Positions 50,511 through 60,751 of a stretch of DNA of 64,000 nucleotides are shown here, piece by piece; position 1 is the first letter of the stretch, and every line of letters starts with the position of its first letter. The position numbers and the translations under genes were made by a program. The DNA is taken from positions 1 to 64,000 of the forward strand of contig NZ_LSRP01000129.1 of assembly GCF_001885585.1 (NCBI RefSeq), given 5' to 3'. This stretch comes from Pararhizobium antarcticum. GTDB taxonomy: Bacteria; Pseudomonadota; Alphaproteobacteria; Rhizobiales; Rhizobiaceae. The notes under the pieces were generated by a model. The model made no database searches, was not told the origin of the DNA, and saw nothing but the letters and a program-made list of their open reading frames with translations.

Positions 50511-53500
50511 TGCAGCAACCGGTCTTCTTCGAGTTCGGCGCGCGGACCAATTATTCGTTTCTCGAAGGGGCAGCCCCGGCGGAGGAAATGGTGGTCTATG
50601 CCCGCAGGATAGGCCTGGCCGGCCTTGGCATCGCCGATCGCAACACGGTTGCGGGCGTCGTCAGGGCCCATGCCAAGGCCAGGTTCGAAAAGACCGTCTT
50701 CCAGCCCGGCGCGCGACTGGCCTTTACCGACGGGACGCCGGACATTCTCGCCTATCCGCAGAACCGACGCGGCTGGGGCCATCTCTGCCGGCTGCTCAGC
50801 GCCGGCAACCTGCGCTCGAAGAAGGGGATGTGCACGCTGTTCCTGAGCGACCTTCTGGCGTGGCAGGAAGACATGCAGCTGGTCGTCATGCCATCACCGG
50901 GGCCTGTGGATTGGGAGGGTCTCGCGGGCCTTCTGCGTGCCCTGAAGACTACCGCCGGGTCCCGCCTCTATCTCGGGATGGTGCCCCGCTATGATGGTTG
51001 CGACCGGCATCATTTCGCAACGCTCGCCCAGCTAGGCAGCAGTCTGGGTGTCCGGTTGCTGGCGACCAATGATGCGCTCTATCACGATCCGAAATATCGT
51101 CCCCTTGCCGATGTGGTCACGGCGATCCGTGCGCATGTGACGATTGAAGAGGCCGGTTTCCGCCTGCAGGCCAATGCCGAGCGACACCTGAAATCGCCGC
51201 AGGAAATGGCCCGGATCTTTCGCGACTATCCCGATGCCGTTGGCAATGGCGCCCGCTTCTTCCGGGGCCTGCGCTTCAGTCTCGATGAACTGAGGCATCA
51301 ATATCCGGACGAAGCGGAAAACGGCGAGAGCCCGGCGGACATGCTGAAAAGACTGGTGCATGAAGGGGCGGCAAAACGCTATCCGCAGGGCACGCCGCTG
51401 AAGATCCAGAAGCAGCTTGCCTATGAGCTGGAGCTCATTCATCTGAAGACCTACGAGCCCTACTTCCTGACCGTTCACAAGCTGGTGAACTTTGCCCGAA
51501 GCCGGAATATTCTTTGCCAGGGGCGGGGCTCGGCTGCCAATTCCTCGGTTTGCTTCTGCCTCGGCATCACGGAAGTCGATCCGCAGCATTTCAAGCTGTT
51601 GTTTGACCGTTTCCTATCGCGCGACCGCGACGAACCGCCGGATATCGATGTCGATTTCGAACATGAGCGCCGCCAGGAGGTCATCGAATACATCTATGAA
51701 ACCTATACGAAGGAGCATGCCGGCATTGCCGCCGCCGTGATCAGCTATCGCGCCCGCTCGGCCGGTCGCGAGGTTGCCAAGGTGTTCGGCCTGTCGGAGG
51801 ATGTGCAGTCCGGCCTTTCGAGTTCGATCTGGGGCTGGTGGACGACATCCTTTTCCGAAGAGCAGGCAAAGGCCGCCGGCCTCGACATGGCCGATCCGGT
51901 GACGCAGCGCGTGCTCACCTATGCCGGGCTTTTGATGGGCGCGCCACGGCATCTGTCCCAGCATGTCGGGGGATTCGTCATCACCCGCGATCGGCTCGAC
52001 GAGGTCGTTCCGATCATGAACACGGCCAAGGAGGACCGCTACATGATCGAATGGGACAAGGACGATCTGGACACGCTCAACATATTGAAGATCGATGTCT
52101 TGGCGCTCGGCATGCTGACCTGTCTCTCCCGGGCGCTGCGCTTGCTGGAAAGCCACTACCGGAAGCCAAAAGAACTGGCCGGGATCTACGAGGACCAGAC
52201 GCCGGAGGTCTATGACATGATCTGTCGGGCCGACACGCTCGGCGTCTTCCAGATCGAGAGCCGCGCCCAGATGAGCATGCTGCCGCGCCTGCGGCCGCGG
52301 ATTTTCTACGATCTGGTGATCGAGGTGGCGATCGTCCGCCCCGGACCGATCCAGGGTGACATGGTGCATCCCTATCTGAAACGGCGTCAGAATCCGGATG
52401 CCGTGGAATATCCGAGCGAGGAGCTGAAGGATGTCCTGGAGCGGACCCTTGGTGTGCCGCTCTTCCAGGAACAGGCCATGCAGATCGCGATCACGGCAGC
52501 CGGTTTTTCGCCGGCCGAAGCCGACCGGCTGCGCCGTGCCATGGCGACTTTTCGTCGGACCGGCGAGGTCAGCAATTTCAAGGAACGCATGATCGAGGGC
52601 ATGGTCAACAATCCGCGGCATCGGTACGAGCGGGACTTCGCCGAGCGCTGTTTCAGCCAGATCGAGGGGTTTGGCGAATATGGCTTTCCGGAAAGCCATG
52701 CGGCTTCCTTCGCCTCGCTCGTCTATGCGTCCTGCTGGTTCAAGACCTATTATCCCGATGTCTTTTGTGTCGCGATGCTGAATTCCCAGCCGATGGGCTT
52801 CTATCCGCCGGCGCAACTGGTGCGCGACGCACGCGAGCATGGCGTTTGTGTCCTGCCGGTCGACATCAACCATTCCACATGGGATGCCGCGCTTGAAGAC
52901 GGCGGTTACGATCGTGACCGGATAGAGCCACGCCACCGGGAGATGCGCGATGTGATCCTGTCGGAAAAATCGGTCCGGCTCGGTTTCAATCTGGTCAAGG
53001 GCCTCAACGCGGGCGACATGGAAAAGCTCGTCCGGCTCCGCGGCCAAGGGTATGATTCCATACGGGATCTGTGGCTGCGCTCGGACCTGTCGCGCGCAAC
53101 GATCGAACGGCTGGCCGATGCCGACGCCTTCCGTTCCATCGGGCTCGACCGCCGGGCGGCGCTTTGGGCAGTCAGGGCGCTGGATGCACGCAGTGCGGCC
53201 GAACACCTGCCGCTGTTCGAGCAGGCCGGTCATGCAGACCTTCAGATGGAACCGGACGTCGCTTTGCCGGCCATGCTGCCGGGCGAGCAGGTGATCCACG
53301 ATTACCGTGCGCTGTCGCTGTCGCTGAAAGCGCACCCGGTCTCTTTTTTGCGCGAGACTTTCGCTAGACAGGGCATCGTCACCAACCGGCACCTCGACAC
53401 CATCCGCAGCGGGCGCATGGTCACGGTCGCCGGCCTGGTCCTGGTGCGCCAGCGTCCAGGCACGGCCAAGGGGGTGATCTTCATGACTCTGGAAGACGAG

Positions 53501-53851
53501 ACAGGCATCGCCAACGCCATTGTCTGGCAGAAGATCTTCGAACAATACCGGGCTGTCGTCATGGGAGCGCGACTGGTGAAGATCCGCGGGCGAGTGCAAA
53601 GCGAAAGCGGTGTCATCCACGTCGTCGCAAGCCATATGGAGGATATGACGCCGGCGCTTGGCCTGCTGCGACAGGAGATGCGCGGCTTCGCGGCCAATCC
53701 GCGCGCCGACGAAGTGCTGCGTCCGACCATCGATCACCGGCAGAAAAACGCGGCAAAGGCGAAGGCAGGACAGCCTGAAATTGCCCGAAGTCTTTTTGCG
53801 GAAGCCGAGGACGCCGCAAGTGTCATGCCCAAGGGGCGGAACTTTCATTGA
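50510..53851 (+). CDS. dnaE2: Error-prone DNA polymerase DnaE2
   Basis: DnaE2 is the C-family polymerase that performs SOS translesion synthesis with ImuA and ImuB. The 1113-residue protein has an N-terminal PHP domain, the polymerase core with [15 protein letters not shown] and [15 protein letters not shown] (catalytic aspartates), a helix-hairpin-helix region and a C-terminal OB fold ([32 protein letters not shown]). It overlaps imuB by one base and ends the LexA-regulated operon. It is shorter than replicative DnaE, as expected. Confidence 0.95.
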   Translation: MQQPVFFEFGARTNYSFLEGAAPAEEMVVYARRIGLAGLGIADRNTVAGVVRAHAKARFEKTVFQPGARLAFTDGTPDILAYPQNRRGWGHLCRLLSAGNLRSKKGMCTLFLSDLLAWQEDMQLVVMPSPGPVDWEGLAGLLRALKTTAGSRLYLGMVPRYDGCDRHHFATLAQLGSSLGVRLLATNDALYHDPKYRPLADVVTAIRAHVTIEEAGFRLQANAERHLKSPQEMARIFRDYPDAVGNGARFFRGLRFSLDELRHQYPDEAENGESPADMLKRLVHEGAAKRYPQGTPLKIQKQLAYELELIHLKTYEPYFLTVHKLVNFARSRNILCQGRGSAANSSVCFCLGITEVDPQHFKLLFDRFLSRDRDEPPDIDVDFEHERRQEVIEYIYETYTKEHAGIAAAVISYRARSAGREVAKVFGLSEDVQSGLSSSIWGWWTTSFSEEQAKAAGLDMADPVTQRVLTYAGLLMGAPRHLSQHVGGFVITRDRLDEVVPIMNTAKEDRYMIEWDKDDLDTLNILKIDVLALGMLTCLSRALRLLESHYRKPKELAGIYEDQTPEVYDMICRADTLGVFQIESRAQMSMLPRLRPRIFYDLVIEVAIVRPGPIQGDMVHPYLKRRQNPDAVEYPSEELKDVLERTLGVPLFQEQAMQIAITAAGFSPAEADRLRRAMATFRRTGEVSNFKERMIEGMVNNPRHRYERDFAERCFSQIEGFGEYGFPESHAASFASLVYASCWFKTYYPDVFCVAMLNSQPMGFYPPAQLVRDAREHGVCVLPVDINHSTWDAALEDGGYDRDRIEPRHREMRDVILSEKSVRLGFNLVKGLNAGDMEKLVRLRGQGYDSIRDLWLRSDLSRATIERLADADAFRSIGLDRRAALWAVRALDARSAAEHLPLFEQAGHADLQMEPDVALPAMLPGEQVIHDYRALSLSLKAHPVSFLRETFARQGIVTNRHLDTIRSGRMVTVAGLVLVRQRPGTAKGVIFMTLEDETGIANAIVWQKIFEQYRAVVMGARLVKIRGRVQSESGVIHVVASHMEDMTPALGLLRQEMRGFAANPRADEVLRPTIDHRQKNAAKAKAGQPEIARSLFAEAEDAASVMPKGRNFH

Positions 53852-54055
53852 CCGAGTTCCCCAGACCGGCACCCGGACGATGGTCCGGCCTTGCTGCGCC
53901 GGGATCCTCCGCTCATGCGCTCCGATTGTGTCGGTCTGCGGCGAGTTTCCGTAATATATGTTGCGACAAAAAAGCCACCCGTCGAAAAAGACATCGAACA
54001 GCCTGGGCATAGCGAGGGCAATTAAAGTTATGAAAAGACGATGTTTTTCATCAAG

Positions 54056-54072
54056 TTTAGAATCGTTCCAGA
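54056..54072. promoter_or_regulatory. Irr (iron control element)-like box
   Basis: TTTAGAA-TCG-TTCCAGA differs from the symmetrical ICE consensus TTTAGAA-N3-TTCTAAA at two positions in the right half. The bfd-bfr iron-storage genes downstream are expected targets of Irr in rhizobia. Confidence 0.55.
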
Positions 54073-54104
54073 TTGTGAGTTGAAATTCTCACGCCAATTT
54101 TTTC

Positions 54105-54133
54105 TTGACAGTAAATGTCCGCTTTGGCTTTAT
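54105..54133 (+). promoter_or_regulatory. Putative promoter of bfd-bfr
   Basis: TTGACA at 54105-54110 and CTTTAT at 54128-54133 are spaced by 17 bases. It lies 40 bases upstream of the bfd start codon. Confidence 0.5.
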
Positions 54134-54172
54134 GAACCAATTCAATGCTTTGCATATGACAGGCAAGACAAG

Positions 54173-54484
54173 ATGCTGGTTTGTAGCTGCAATTTTATCA
54201 GTGAGAAAGACATCGAGGACACCATCACCGGTCTGCTCGATGAGGACTGTTGGCAGCTGATCGTACCGGCCAAGGTCTATCACGCGATGGAAAAGCGCGG
54301 CCGGTGCTGCGGCTGTTTCCCCAATGTCATCGACATAATCATTCGCACCACAGAACGTTATCATGCCTGTCACCCCTCGACGGATGGTGATATTTTTGAT
54401 TTCATGAACCGCCTCAAACACTTCCATGAAGAAAACAGGAGAGCGGATCTTGAAAGGCGACACAAAAGTCATCGAGCAGCTTAA
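54173..54484 (+). CDS. bfd: Bacterioferritin-associated ferredoxin
   Basis: Bfd is a [2Fe-2S] protein that reduces ferric iron in bacterioferritin so it can be released. The 103-residue product has CxC (C4, C6) and a CxxC pair (C45, C48) separated by about 38 residues, with an additional cysteine at 46, giving the usual four ligands. The start at 54173 ([16 protein letters not shown]) is the family start, although the frame is open from 54041. The C-terminal part is a longer charged tail than in E. coli Bfd (64 residues). The end overlaps bfr by about 35 bases. Confidence 0.9.
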   Translation: MLVCSCNFISEKDIEDTITGLLDEDCWQLIVPAKVYHAMEKRGRCCGCFPNVIDIIIRTTERYHACHPSTDGDIFDFMNRLKHFHEENRRADLERRHKSHRAA

Positions 54485-54941
54485 CGAAGCGCTCTATCTC
54501 GAACTCGGTGCGGTCAACCAGTACTGGCTGCACTATCGCCTTCTTGACGATTGGGGTTATTCGCTTCTCGCCAAGAAGGAACGAGCCGAATCGATCGAGG
54601 AAATGCAGCACGCCGATAAGATCATCGAGCGTATCATTTTCCTTGAAGGCCACCCCAATCTGCAGACGGTCGGCGCCTTGCGCATCGGCCAGAATGTCAA
54701 GGAAGTCCTGGAAGCCGATCTCGCGGGCGAATATGATGCCCGCGCCGCTTACAAGAATTCCCGCGACATCTGTCATAGCGCCGGTGATTACGTCACCATG
54801 AAGCTGTTCGAACAGTTGCTCATGGATGAGGAAGGTCACATCGACTTCCTCGAGACGCAGCTCGAACTGCTAAACACGATCGGTGCCGAAAAATACGGCC
54901 AGCTCAACGCCGCCCCGGCGAACGCTGCCGAAAGCGACTGA
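54450..54941 (+). CDS. bfr: Bacterioferritin
   Basis: Bacterioferritin is a 24-subunit iron store with haem at subunit interfaces. The 163-residue product from the TTG at 54450 begins [15 protein letters not shown]. It has di-iron ligands E18, E51 and H54, the haem-axial methionine M52, and the second pair in DEEGH (E127, H130). The TTG has AGGAGAG at 54437-54443 and matches the family N-terminus; an ATG at 54426 would add 8 residues. It overlaps bfd by about 35 bases in another frame, so iron storage and release are tightly coupled. Confidence 0.93.
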   Translation: MKGDTKVIEQLNEALYLELGAVNQYWLHYRLLDDWGYSLLAKKERAESIEEMQHADKIIERIIFLEGHPNLQTVGALRIGQNVKEVLEADLAGEYDARAAYKNSRDICHSAGDYVTMKLFEQLLMDEEGHIDFLETQLELLNTIGAEKYGQLNAAPANAAESD

Positions 54942-54963
54942 TTCAACATTTGATTTCGCAACG

Positions 54964-54990
54964 AAAAACCGCCGGTTCCCGGCGGTTTTT
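54964..54990 (+). terminator. Intrinsic terminator of bfr
   Basis: AAAAACCGCCGG (54964-54975) pairs perfectly with CCGGCGGTTTTT (54979-54990) around a 3-base loop, followed by further T. It lies 22 bases after the bfr stop. Confidence 0.9.
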
Positions 54991-55164
54991 TATGCTGAAC
55001 GTTGCCGTCGCCTGCGGCGGAATTCCAGCACTGGCGGTCGCTGCCAACGCGCCGGCAAAAGACATGACCCCAGCTGTATCGCCCTCCTCCAGACATCGGA
55101 CTCTGTTTCTCTTAGAGGATATCGGGCCATGTGGGGGGCTTGCCTCCCCTGATCACCTGTCGCC

Positions 55165-55189
55165 GGAACGAAGATGGATCCCGCACGTT
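55165..55189 (+). promoter_or_regulatory. EcfG general-stress promoter before the YciF-like gene
   Basis: GGAAC at 55165-55169 and CGTT at 55186-55189 are separated by exactly 16 bases. This matches the alphaproteobacterial general-stress sigma factor consensus GGAAC-N16/17-CGTT. It is 29 bases before the start codon of the next gene. Confidence 0.8.
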
Positions 55190-55218
55190 CCTGAGGGTCA
55201 TCAAAAAAGGAGATTTTC

Positions 55219-55689
55219 ATGGAAACGCTGGCCGAACTGTTCGAGCACACGCTCAAGGACGTCTATTACGCCGAAAATGCCATTGCCAAGGCCTTGCCGA
55301 AGGTTTCGAAGGCGGTGAAAAACGCCGAGCTGAAAAAAGCGGTCGATCACCACCTTGAGGAAACCAAGGGCCAGATCAAGACGCTCGATAAGGTTTTCAA
55401 GACACTCGGCATCAAGCCGGAAGCTGTCAAATGCGATGCAACGGACGGCCTGATCAAGGAAACCGAGGGACTGATGGAAGACGGCAAGGGTGTGGCCCTG
55501 GACGCCGGTCTGCTTGCGGCCTGCCAGGCGGTCGAACACTACGAGATTGCTCGCTACGGTTCGCTGCGCGAATGGGCAAAGGTTCTCGGCAATGACGAAG
55601 CGCATGTTCTGCTGAGCGAGATCCTGGATCAGGAAAAAGCCGCCAACAGCAAGTTGACCAACATCGCTGTGACGACGATCAACAAGTAG
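55219..55689 (+). CDS. YciE/YciF-like ferritin-fold protein (DUF892)
   Basis: The 156-residue protein is a four-helix ferritin-like protein of the DUF892 family, whose members bind di-iron centres and are stress-induced. Family features are ELFEHTLKDVYYAENAIAKALPKV, HHLEETKGQIKTLDKVF, and ACQAVEHYEIARYGSL, which carries Glu and His ligands. AAGGAG precedes the ATG at 55219. An EcfG-type promoter lies just upstream, so it is likely part of the general stress response. It sits near, but is transcribed separately from, bfd-bfr. Confidence 0.9.
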   Translation: METLAELFEHTLKDVYYAENAIAKALPKVSKAVKNAELKKAVDHHLEETKGQIKTLDKVFKTLGIKPEAVKCDATDGLIKETEGLMEDGKGVALDAGLLAACQAVEHYEIARYGSLREWAKVLGNDEAHVLLSEILDQEKAANSKLTNIAVTTINK

Positions 55690-55818
55690 AATTGCATCCC
55701 GATACGGCGGACTTCCAGTGGAGGATCCGCCGGCTCAGGGACGCTTTCGCGGCGAACACTGTGTCCGTTCGCCGCGATATGTTCTGAACCGCAACGGCTT
55801 TTGCGATCCCCGCACCCG

Positions 55819-56346
55819 TCATCCGGCCAGATTGGCGAATGCGGCGACAACCTCTTCGTAGACCTTGCGCTTGAAGGGCACGATCAGGCTAGGCAATTCA
55901 TGCATCGGCTTCCAGGCCCACGCGTCAAACTCCGGCTCATGACCGCCAGGGGGTGGGTTGATGGCGATCTCGCTGTCGTCGCCTTCGAAGCGGAAGGCGT
56001 ACCAGCGCTGCGTCTGCCCGCGATACTTGCCCTTCAGCCCGATGCCGATCAGGCGGGCCGGCAGGTCGTAGTTGATCCATCCGGGCGCATCGGCAAGCAG
56101 GGAGACCGTCTTCATGCCGGTTTCCTCGTAGAGTTCGCGATAGGCAGCCTTGAGCGGGTCCTCACCCTTGTCGATGCCGCCCTGCGGCATCTGCCAGAGC
56201 TGTACCGAGCCGTCATATTCGGAATTGCCGATGGGAATGCGGCGCCCTGCCCAGACAAGACCCTCGCGGTTCAGCACCATGACGCCGACGCAGGGGCGGT
56301 ATGGCAGATCCTCTGCCCGCATCGGTTTTGCCGTTTCCTTGCTCAT
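55819..56346 (-). CDS. rppH: RNA pyrophosphohydrolase (Nudix)
   Basis: RppH removes pyrophosphate from the 5' end of mRNAs and so starts their decay. The 175-residue protein has a complete Nudix box from G57 to about residue 79 (GIDKGED...REL-EETGM), preceded by [13 protein letters not shown] and followed by YDLPARL and the C-terminal RQ-W-like segment QRWYAFRF. The length is usual for alphaproteobacterial RppH. It ends the minus-strand run envC-ctpA-deacetylase-rppH, with 68 bases between it and the deacetylase gene. Confidence 0.93.
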   Translation of the reverse strand: MSKETAKPMRAEDLPYRPCVGVMVLNREGLVWAGRRIPIGNSEYDGSVQLWQMPQGGIDKGEDPLKAAYRELYEETGMKTVSLLADAPGWINYDLPARLIGIGLKGKYRGQTQRWYAFRFEGDDSEIAINPPPGGHEPEFDAWAWKPMHELPSLIVPFKRKVYEEVVAAFANLAG

Positions 56347-56414
56347 GCAAATAGTCCCTGTTGTGTGCCGCGCCGGGCAGGTACCGCCCCATCGGGCTGG
56401 ACGGCCGCTTCCGG

Positions 56415-57629
56415 TTATTGTTGTTGTGGATCCTTGACGAGTGCGGAGACGCCAACGAATTCAATGCCGCGCGTTCCGGCCTCGTCCATCCATTGCGCCA
56501 CCGCAGCGACACTTTCATCGAAAGCGGAGGCGACGCCGATGGCGCTGCCGTTCCTGCGGGCAATGCGCTCGAGTTCGTCGAGCTTGCGCAGAATGGCGAT
56601 GCGCTCCAACTGGCCATCGACCACCAGGTCGGCAAAGCCGTGGGGCACGCCGATCGTATCCGCCAGCGTGCCTGTCAGGGATTGCGCCGATGTACCGTCA
56701 TCGAGGAAAAGCAGTCCGCGCTTGGCAAGATCGCGCATGACAGGTTCCAGCGCATCGGCGTTGGACAGGAACTGTCCACCCAGGAAATTCATGATGCCGG
56801 TATAATTGGTGATCTGTGCCAGGGCGAAATGCAGTGCGTCCAGGTTCTGGGTCGCGCTCGGCCCGGTGCGCAACGTGTGGGGACCCGGATTGTTATCCGG
56901 GTAATCGAATGGCTCCATTGGGACCTGAAGCAGGATTTCATGGCCGCTGCGCCGGGCTTCCTGCATCCAGCGTTGCAGACTGTTGCCGGTGGCGGCGAAA
57001 CCGAGCGTCACTTCCCCGGGAAGGTCGCGAATGGCCTTTTGCGTGCCGGTCTGGCTCAACCCAAGGCCGCCGACGACAAGCGCGATGCGAATGCCGCGCG
57101 CACCGGACCAAGGCCGCGCATATTGATCCATGGGGCGTTCCCCATTGGCGCCGATGATGGGAATGCGACCTTCGGGCGTATCTTCCAGGAGCGCGTCGTT
57201 CGGTTGCGCTGCCACGCGCGGATCCTGGCCCTTCTGTTGCCCCACCTCGATCAGTGCCGGGCCGTTGCCGCTGCGTTGTCCGGGGCTGAACTTGGTAATG
57301 ATCGAGCCATCGTCAGTGAGTGTTTTTTCGACATTAGCCCCGGACAGGCCGCCGCTTGTCGGCAAGGGCCTTGGTTTGCTGCCTGCATCTTCCGGTTTCT
57401 GGCCGCTGGCCGTGCCATCGGGCATTTCGGCTGGCTCCGCCTGCGCAATGTCTGTCGGTTCGGTGCGCCTGAGGCCGGTCGGAGACAGGGCTGCCCATCC
57501 GGAAATCCCGGCAAGAGCAAGGATGCCGAGACCAAGACAGACGCGCGCAGCCGAAAGCATCGGCTTCTTGCCGCCCTGCGGCTTCGTCCTGCGGTCTTGT
57601 CCAAGGGGGGCGTTGAGATCTGTTCCCAA
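56415..57629 (-). CDS. Divergent polysaccharide deacetylase family protein
   Basis: The 404-residue protein has a cytoplasmic basic N-terminus, one membrane anchor ([17 protein letters not shown]), a proline/glycine-rich linker (residues about 60-150) and a C-terminal deacetylase-like barrel with [19 protein letters not shown] and [19 protein letters not shown]. It lacks the usual metal-binding histidines of classical deacetylases, as is normal for the divergent group. The start is TTG at 57629 ([12 protein letters not shown]), preceded by GAGG. It follows ctpA, suggesting a role in envelope processing; the substrate is not known. Confidence 0.85.
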   Translation of the reverse strand: MGTDLNAPLGQDRRTKPQGGKKPMLSAARVCLGLGILALAGISGWAALSPTGLRRTEPTDIAQAEPAEMPDGTASGQKPEDAGSKPRPLPTSGGLSGANVEKTLTDDGSIITKFSPGQRSGNGPALIEVGQQKGQDPRVAAQPNDALLEDTPEGRIPIIGANGERPMDQYARPWSGARGIRIALVVGGLGLSQTGTQKAIRDLPGEVTLGFAATGNSLQRWMQEARRSGHEILLQVPMEPFDYPDNNPGPHTLRTGPSATQNLDALHFALAQITNYTGIMNFLGGQFLSNADALEPVMRDLAKRGLLFLDDGTSAQSLTGTLADTIGVPHGFADLVVDGQLERIAILRKLDELERIARRNGSAIGVASAFDESVAAVAQWMDEAGTRGIEFVGVSALVKDPQQQ

Positions 57630-57768
57630 GAATGGCCTCTGTCGATCGGAGGTGGTGCCGTGCCGCGCATGATCGAGCGCCTGTGCGGAGAAACAATTCC
57701 GCCGCCGAACGAAGGTCCAGCGGCGGATGGGTCGAAATCGAATGCCGGTTGCCCGGCATCGGTGGTCG

Positions 57769-59091
57769 TTACGGCTGCAGTTCAGCCTTCTGCGGATTGG
57801 CCGGGAAGGCCGGGTCGCTCTTCTTGCCGCGCAACAGGTCGAGCGCATAGTTGAGCTGCAGGTCGTCCTTGGCTTCCGGCGGTACATAGGCGATGGAGCC
57901 GGAGCCTTCCTCGTTTTCGCTCTGGCCCTTGATGTGGCCACGCAGGCTGGATTCGCTGGTTGTTTCGACCTTGCCGAGCAGTTCCGGCGGCAGCGGCTGT
58001 TCCACCTTGATGTCAGGCGTGATGCCAGTGCCCTGGATCGACTTGCCCGACGGCGTGTAATAGAGCGCCGTCGTCAGGCGAAGCGCGCCGGCTTCGCCAA
58101 GCGGGATGATCGTCTGCACGGAGCCCTTGCCGAAGGATCGGGTGCCGAGAACCGTTGCCCGCTTCAAGTCCTGAAGGGCGCCGGCGACAATTTCCGATGC
58201 CGATGCCGAGCCGCCATTGACCATGACGATGACCGGCTTGCCGTCGACCAGATCACCCGGTGTCGCGTTGAAGCGACGGGTTTCATCGGCGTTGCGGCCC
58301 CGGGTCGACACGACTTCGCCACGATCGAGGAAGGCGTCGGAGACGTTGATCGCCTGATCGAGCAGTCCGCCCGGGTTGAGGCGCAGGTCGAGCACGTAGC
58401 CCTTGAGCTTGTCGGCCGGAACCTGGGCCTTGATCTTCTCGATACCGGCCTTGAGGTCGTCATAGGTCTTTTCGGTGAAGGAAATCACGCGCAGGTAGCC
58501 GACATCGCCCTCGACCCGGAATTTCACGGCGCGAACCGCGATAATGTCGCGCACGATCGTCAGTTCGATGGGCTTTTCGGCGCCCTTGCGCAGAATGGTC
58601 AGCTTGATGGCAGCACCCACGGCACCGCGCATCTTGTCGACCGCCTCCTCGAGCTTCAGGCCGCGCACGTCCTGGCCATCGATCTTGGAAATGAAGTCGC
58701 CGGCCAGCACACCGGCCTTCGCGGCAGGCGTATCGTCGATCGGGCTGGTGACCTTGACCAGTTCGTCTTCCATCGTCACTTCGATACCGAGACCGCCGAA
58801 TTCGCCGCGCGTCTGGGTGCGCATGTCTTCCGCATCGGTCGCGTTCATGTAGCTCGAATGCGGATCGAGTGACGTCAGCATGCCGTTGATGGCGTTCTCG
58901 ATCAGCTTGTCGTCCTGTGGCGGCGTCACGTATTGGGCGCGTACACGCTCGAAGACGTCGCCGAAGATCGACAGTTCGCGATAGGTTGAGGGATTGGCGG
59001 CGATCGCCGGTACGGTCGCGGAATAAACCACGCCCATGGCGGTCGCACCCATCAGTGCCCCGACCAGAACAAGTGAAGCCCTACGAATCAT
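57769..59091 (-). CDS. ctpA: C-terminal processing protease CtpA (S41 family)
   Basis: CtpA is a periplasmic serine protease that clips C-termini of exported proteins and cell-wall enzymes. The 440-residue protein has a signal peptide (residues 1-32), a PDZ domain (about 95-185) and an S41 catalytic domain. The catalytic dyad is S297 in NGGSASASEI and K322 in SFGKGSVQ, 25 residues apart as in the family. The start at 59091 (MIRRASLVLV) is internal to the longer open frame and overlaps the envC end by 11 bases, so the two are co-translated. Confidence 0.93.
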   Translation of the reverse strand: MIRRASLVLVGALMGATAMGVVYSATVPAIAANPSTYRELSIFGDVFERVRAQYVTPPQDDKLIENAINGMLTSLDPHSSYMNATDAEDMRTQTRGEFGGLGIEVTMEDELVKVTSPIDDTPAAKAGVLAGDFISKIDGQDVRGLKLEEAVDKMRGAVGAAIKLTILRKGAEKPIELTIVRDIIAVRAVKFRVEGDVGYLRVISFTEKTYDDLKAGIEKIKAQVPADKLKGYVLDLRLNPGGLLDQAINVSDAFLDRGEVVSTRGRNADETRRFNATPGDLVDGKPVIVMVNGGSASASEIVAGALQDLKRATVLGTRSFGKGSVQTIIPLGEAGALRLTTALYYTPSGKSIQGTGITPDIKVEQPLPPELLGKVETTSESSLRGHIKGQSENEEGSGSIAYVPPEAKDDLQLNYALDLLRGKKSDPAFPANPQKAELQP

Positions 59092-60586
59092 TGCGTGCCT
59101 TTCCGGTGTCTGCTGCGGTCCACCATGGTCGGGAATCAACCGGTTTTCCGTCTTTTCTGAATTCAATGTAAAGTGTTGGTCGGTCTGTTTCCAGCGCCAA
59201 TGCTGTGGCACTCGCCACTCTTTTCGCGCCCATCGTCGCCAGCGGTTCACCAGCCACGACGAACTGGCCCTGCTGGACCGTGACCCCCTCCATACCCGCA
59301 AGCACGATGTGATAGCCATCGCCGGGATTGAGGATGATCATCTGCCCATAGCTGCGGAATGTGCCTGCAAAGACGATCCAGCCATCGGACGGTGCCGTCA
59401 CCAGCGCATTCGCATTCGTTTCCAGCATCATGCCCTGCAAGGCGTGCCCGGTGCCGTCGGCATCACCGAACTGGCGAAGCACGGAGCCTGCCACTGGAAA
59501 GGCCAGCGTTTTCTGCAATTCAGAGAACGCATATGCCGGTGCAATGCGGTTTTTGTCGGGCACGGAATTGCGGGCAAGCGCGCGCGCCTCTTCGCGCTGC
59601 GACTCGGTCATCCTCAGCCGCGCCTCCTCTTCAGCGCGGGCGATCGCGGCTGCGTCGCGGACCGAGGCGATTTCGCTTTCGAGCGAGCCGATCAGACCTT
59701 CGAGACTGACCGCCTGACTTGCCAGTTCCTCCGCCTTGCGGCGTTCCGAGGCGAGTTCGCCGGCGCTCTGCTGCTTGAGCTTCTGTTTTTCCGCAATCAG
59801 CAGCGTCATGCGCTGCTCCTCTTCCAGGCTTGCGGTCATTGCACCGCTGAGTTCGTCCCTCTTGGCGGTGATGTCGCGGCGTACACCGGCCAATGCCTTC
59901 AGGTCGGCTGCTAGATTCTCGGTTTCCTGGCGGATGCCGGGCACGACGGCGCCCAGAAGAATGGCGCTGCGCACGGAGGAGAGTGCGTCTTCCGGGGTCA
60001 CAAGCAAAGCGGGCGGGGGATTGCGACCCATGCGCTGGAGCGCGGCCAGAACCTCGGCCAGAACGCCGCGGCGGCTGCGGAGCGAAGTGTGAACCGCATC
60101 TTCCTTGCCGCGCAGGGTCGACAACTGGTTTTCGCCATCGACGATCTGCTGTTCGAGCGCCGTGCGCCTGCCGGCCGATTCGACGATGGCAGCGCGCAGC
60201 GTCTCGCTGGTTTTTTCGAGGTCGGCGATACCCGCCTCAAGCTGCGCTGCCTTTTCCTGGGACAGGGTGATCGATTTCGAGAGCGATTCCAGTTCGCTAC
60301 GGGTGCTGTTTCGCTTCAGGGCGAGAGCTGCTGCAGGATCCGCCGGTGTTTGTACGGTTGCGTCGGCAGGTTGTGCGGTCCGCTCGATGATCGGCGCCTG
60401 TGCCAGAACATCGCCAGCCAGAAAAGATACCACGACCAGAAGAGAAGGAGTCACTAAAAAAGAAGGCGCTACCAGAAGAGACCTTGCCCACAGACGAGAC
60501 GTTGCACACAGGCCGGCGCGCAGAAGCCGCGGGCTATGGCCAGCCTGCCTGTCTGCCGCGATGCCTTCGCTTGCCCCGTGTGTCAT
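59081..60586 (-). CDS. envC: EnvC-like murein hydrolase activator (coiled coil plus degenerate LytM domain)
   Basis: EnvC activates the amidases that split septal peptidoglycan. The 501-residue protein has an N-terminal hydrophobic segment, a long coiled coil (residues about 90-360, with EEARLRMTESQREEARALARN at its end) and a C-terminal LytM/M23 domain (about 385-490). The LytM zinc ligands are absent (no HxxxD or HxH), so it is an activator rather than a peptidase, as with E. coli EnvC. Its start and signal peptide boundary are uncertain. It overlaps ctpA by 11 bases. Confidence 0.88.
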   Translation of the reverse strand: MTHGASEGIAADRQAGHSPRLLRAGLCATSRLWARSLLVAPSFLVTPSLLVVVSFLAGDVLAQAPIIERTAQPADATVQTPADPAAALALKRNSTRSELESLSKSITLSQEKAAQLEAGIADLEKTSETLRAAIVESAGRRTALEQQIVDGENQLSTLRGKEDAVHTSLRSRRGVLAEVLAALQRMGRNPPPALLVTPEDALSSVRSAILLGAVVPGIRQETENLAADLKALAGVRRDITAKRDELSGAMTASLEEEQRMTLLIAEKQKLKQQSAGELASERRKAEELASQAVSLEGLIGSLESEIASVRDAAAIARAEEEARLRMTESQREEARALARNSVPDKNRIAPAYAFSELQKTLAFPVAGSVLRQFGDADGTGHALQGMMLETNANALVTAPSDGWIVFAGTFRSYGQMIILNPGDGYHIVLAGMEGVTVQQGQFVVAGEPLATMGAKRVASATALALETDRPTLYIEFRKDGKPVDSRPWWTAADTGKARNDS

Positions 60587-60751
60587 TCCGCCGATCCGCT
60601 GCCGCCTTGTCCTCAGCCAACCCTACGCTGATTTGGCCCTTGTCACCAATCACCATTCTCAAGGATTGCGGCAGGTCCGTGGCGGGACGGCGCACAATTC
60701 GGTGATTGGGCGTGATGCTGCCAGGCATGGCCAGATTGGCGACGATCTCGC

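Larger units (their letters stand above)
53852..54172. other. Intergenic region upstream of bfd, with iron-regulatory candidates
   Basis: This 321-base gap is more AT-rich than its surroundings and holds the promoter region of bfd-bfr. It contains the Irr-type box at 54056-54072, an inverted repeat GTGAG-N8-CTCAC at 54075-54092, and promoter-like TTGACA at 54105-54110 with CTTTAT at 54128-54133. Confidence 0.6.

Noticed and set aside
51614-54010. 798-residue open frame on the minus strand opposite dnaE2
   Set aside because: It is the antisense of a well-supported gene, has His/Arg/Gly-rich composition without domains, and arises from high-GC codon use.
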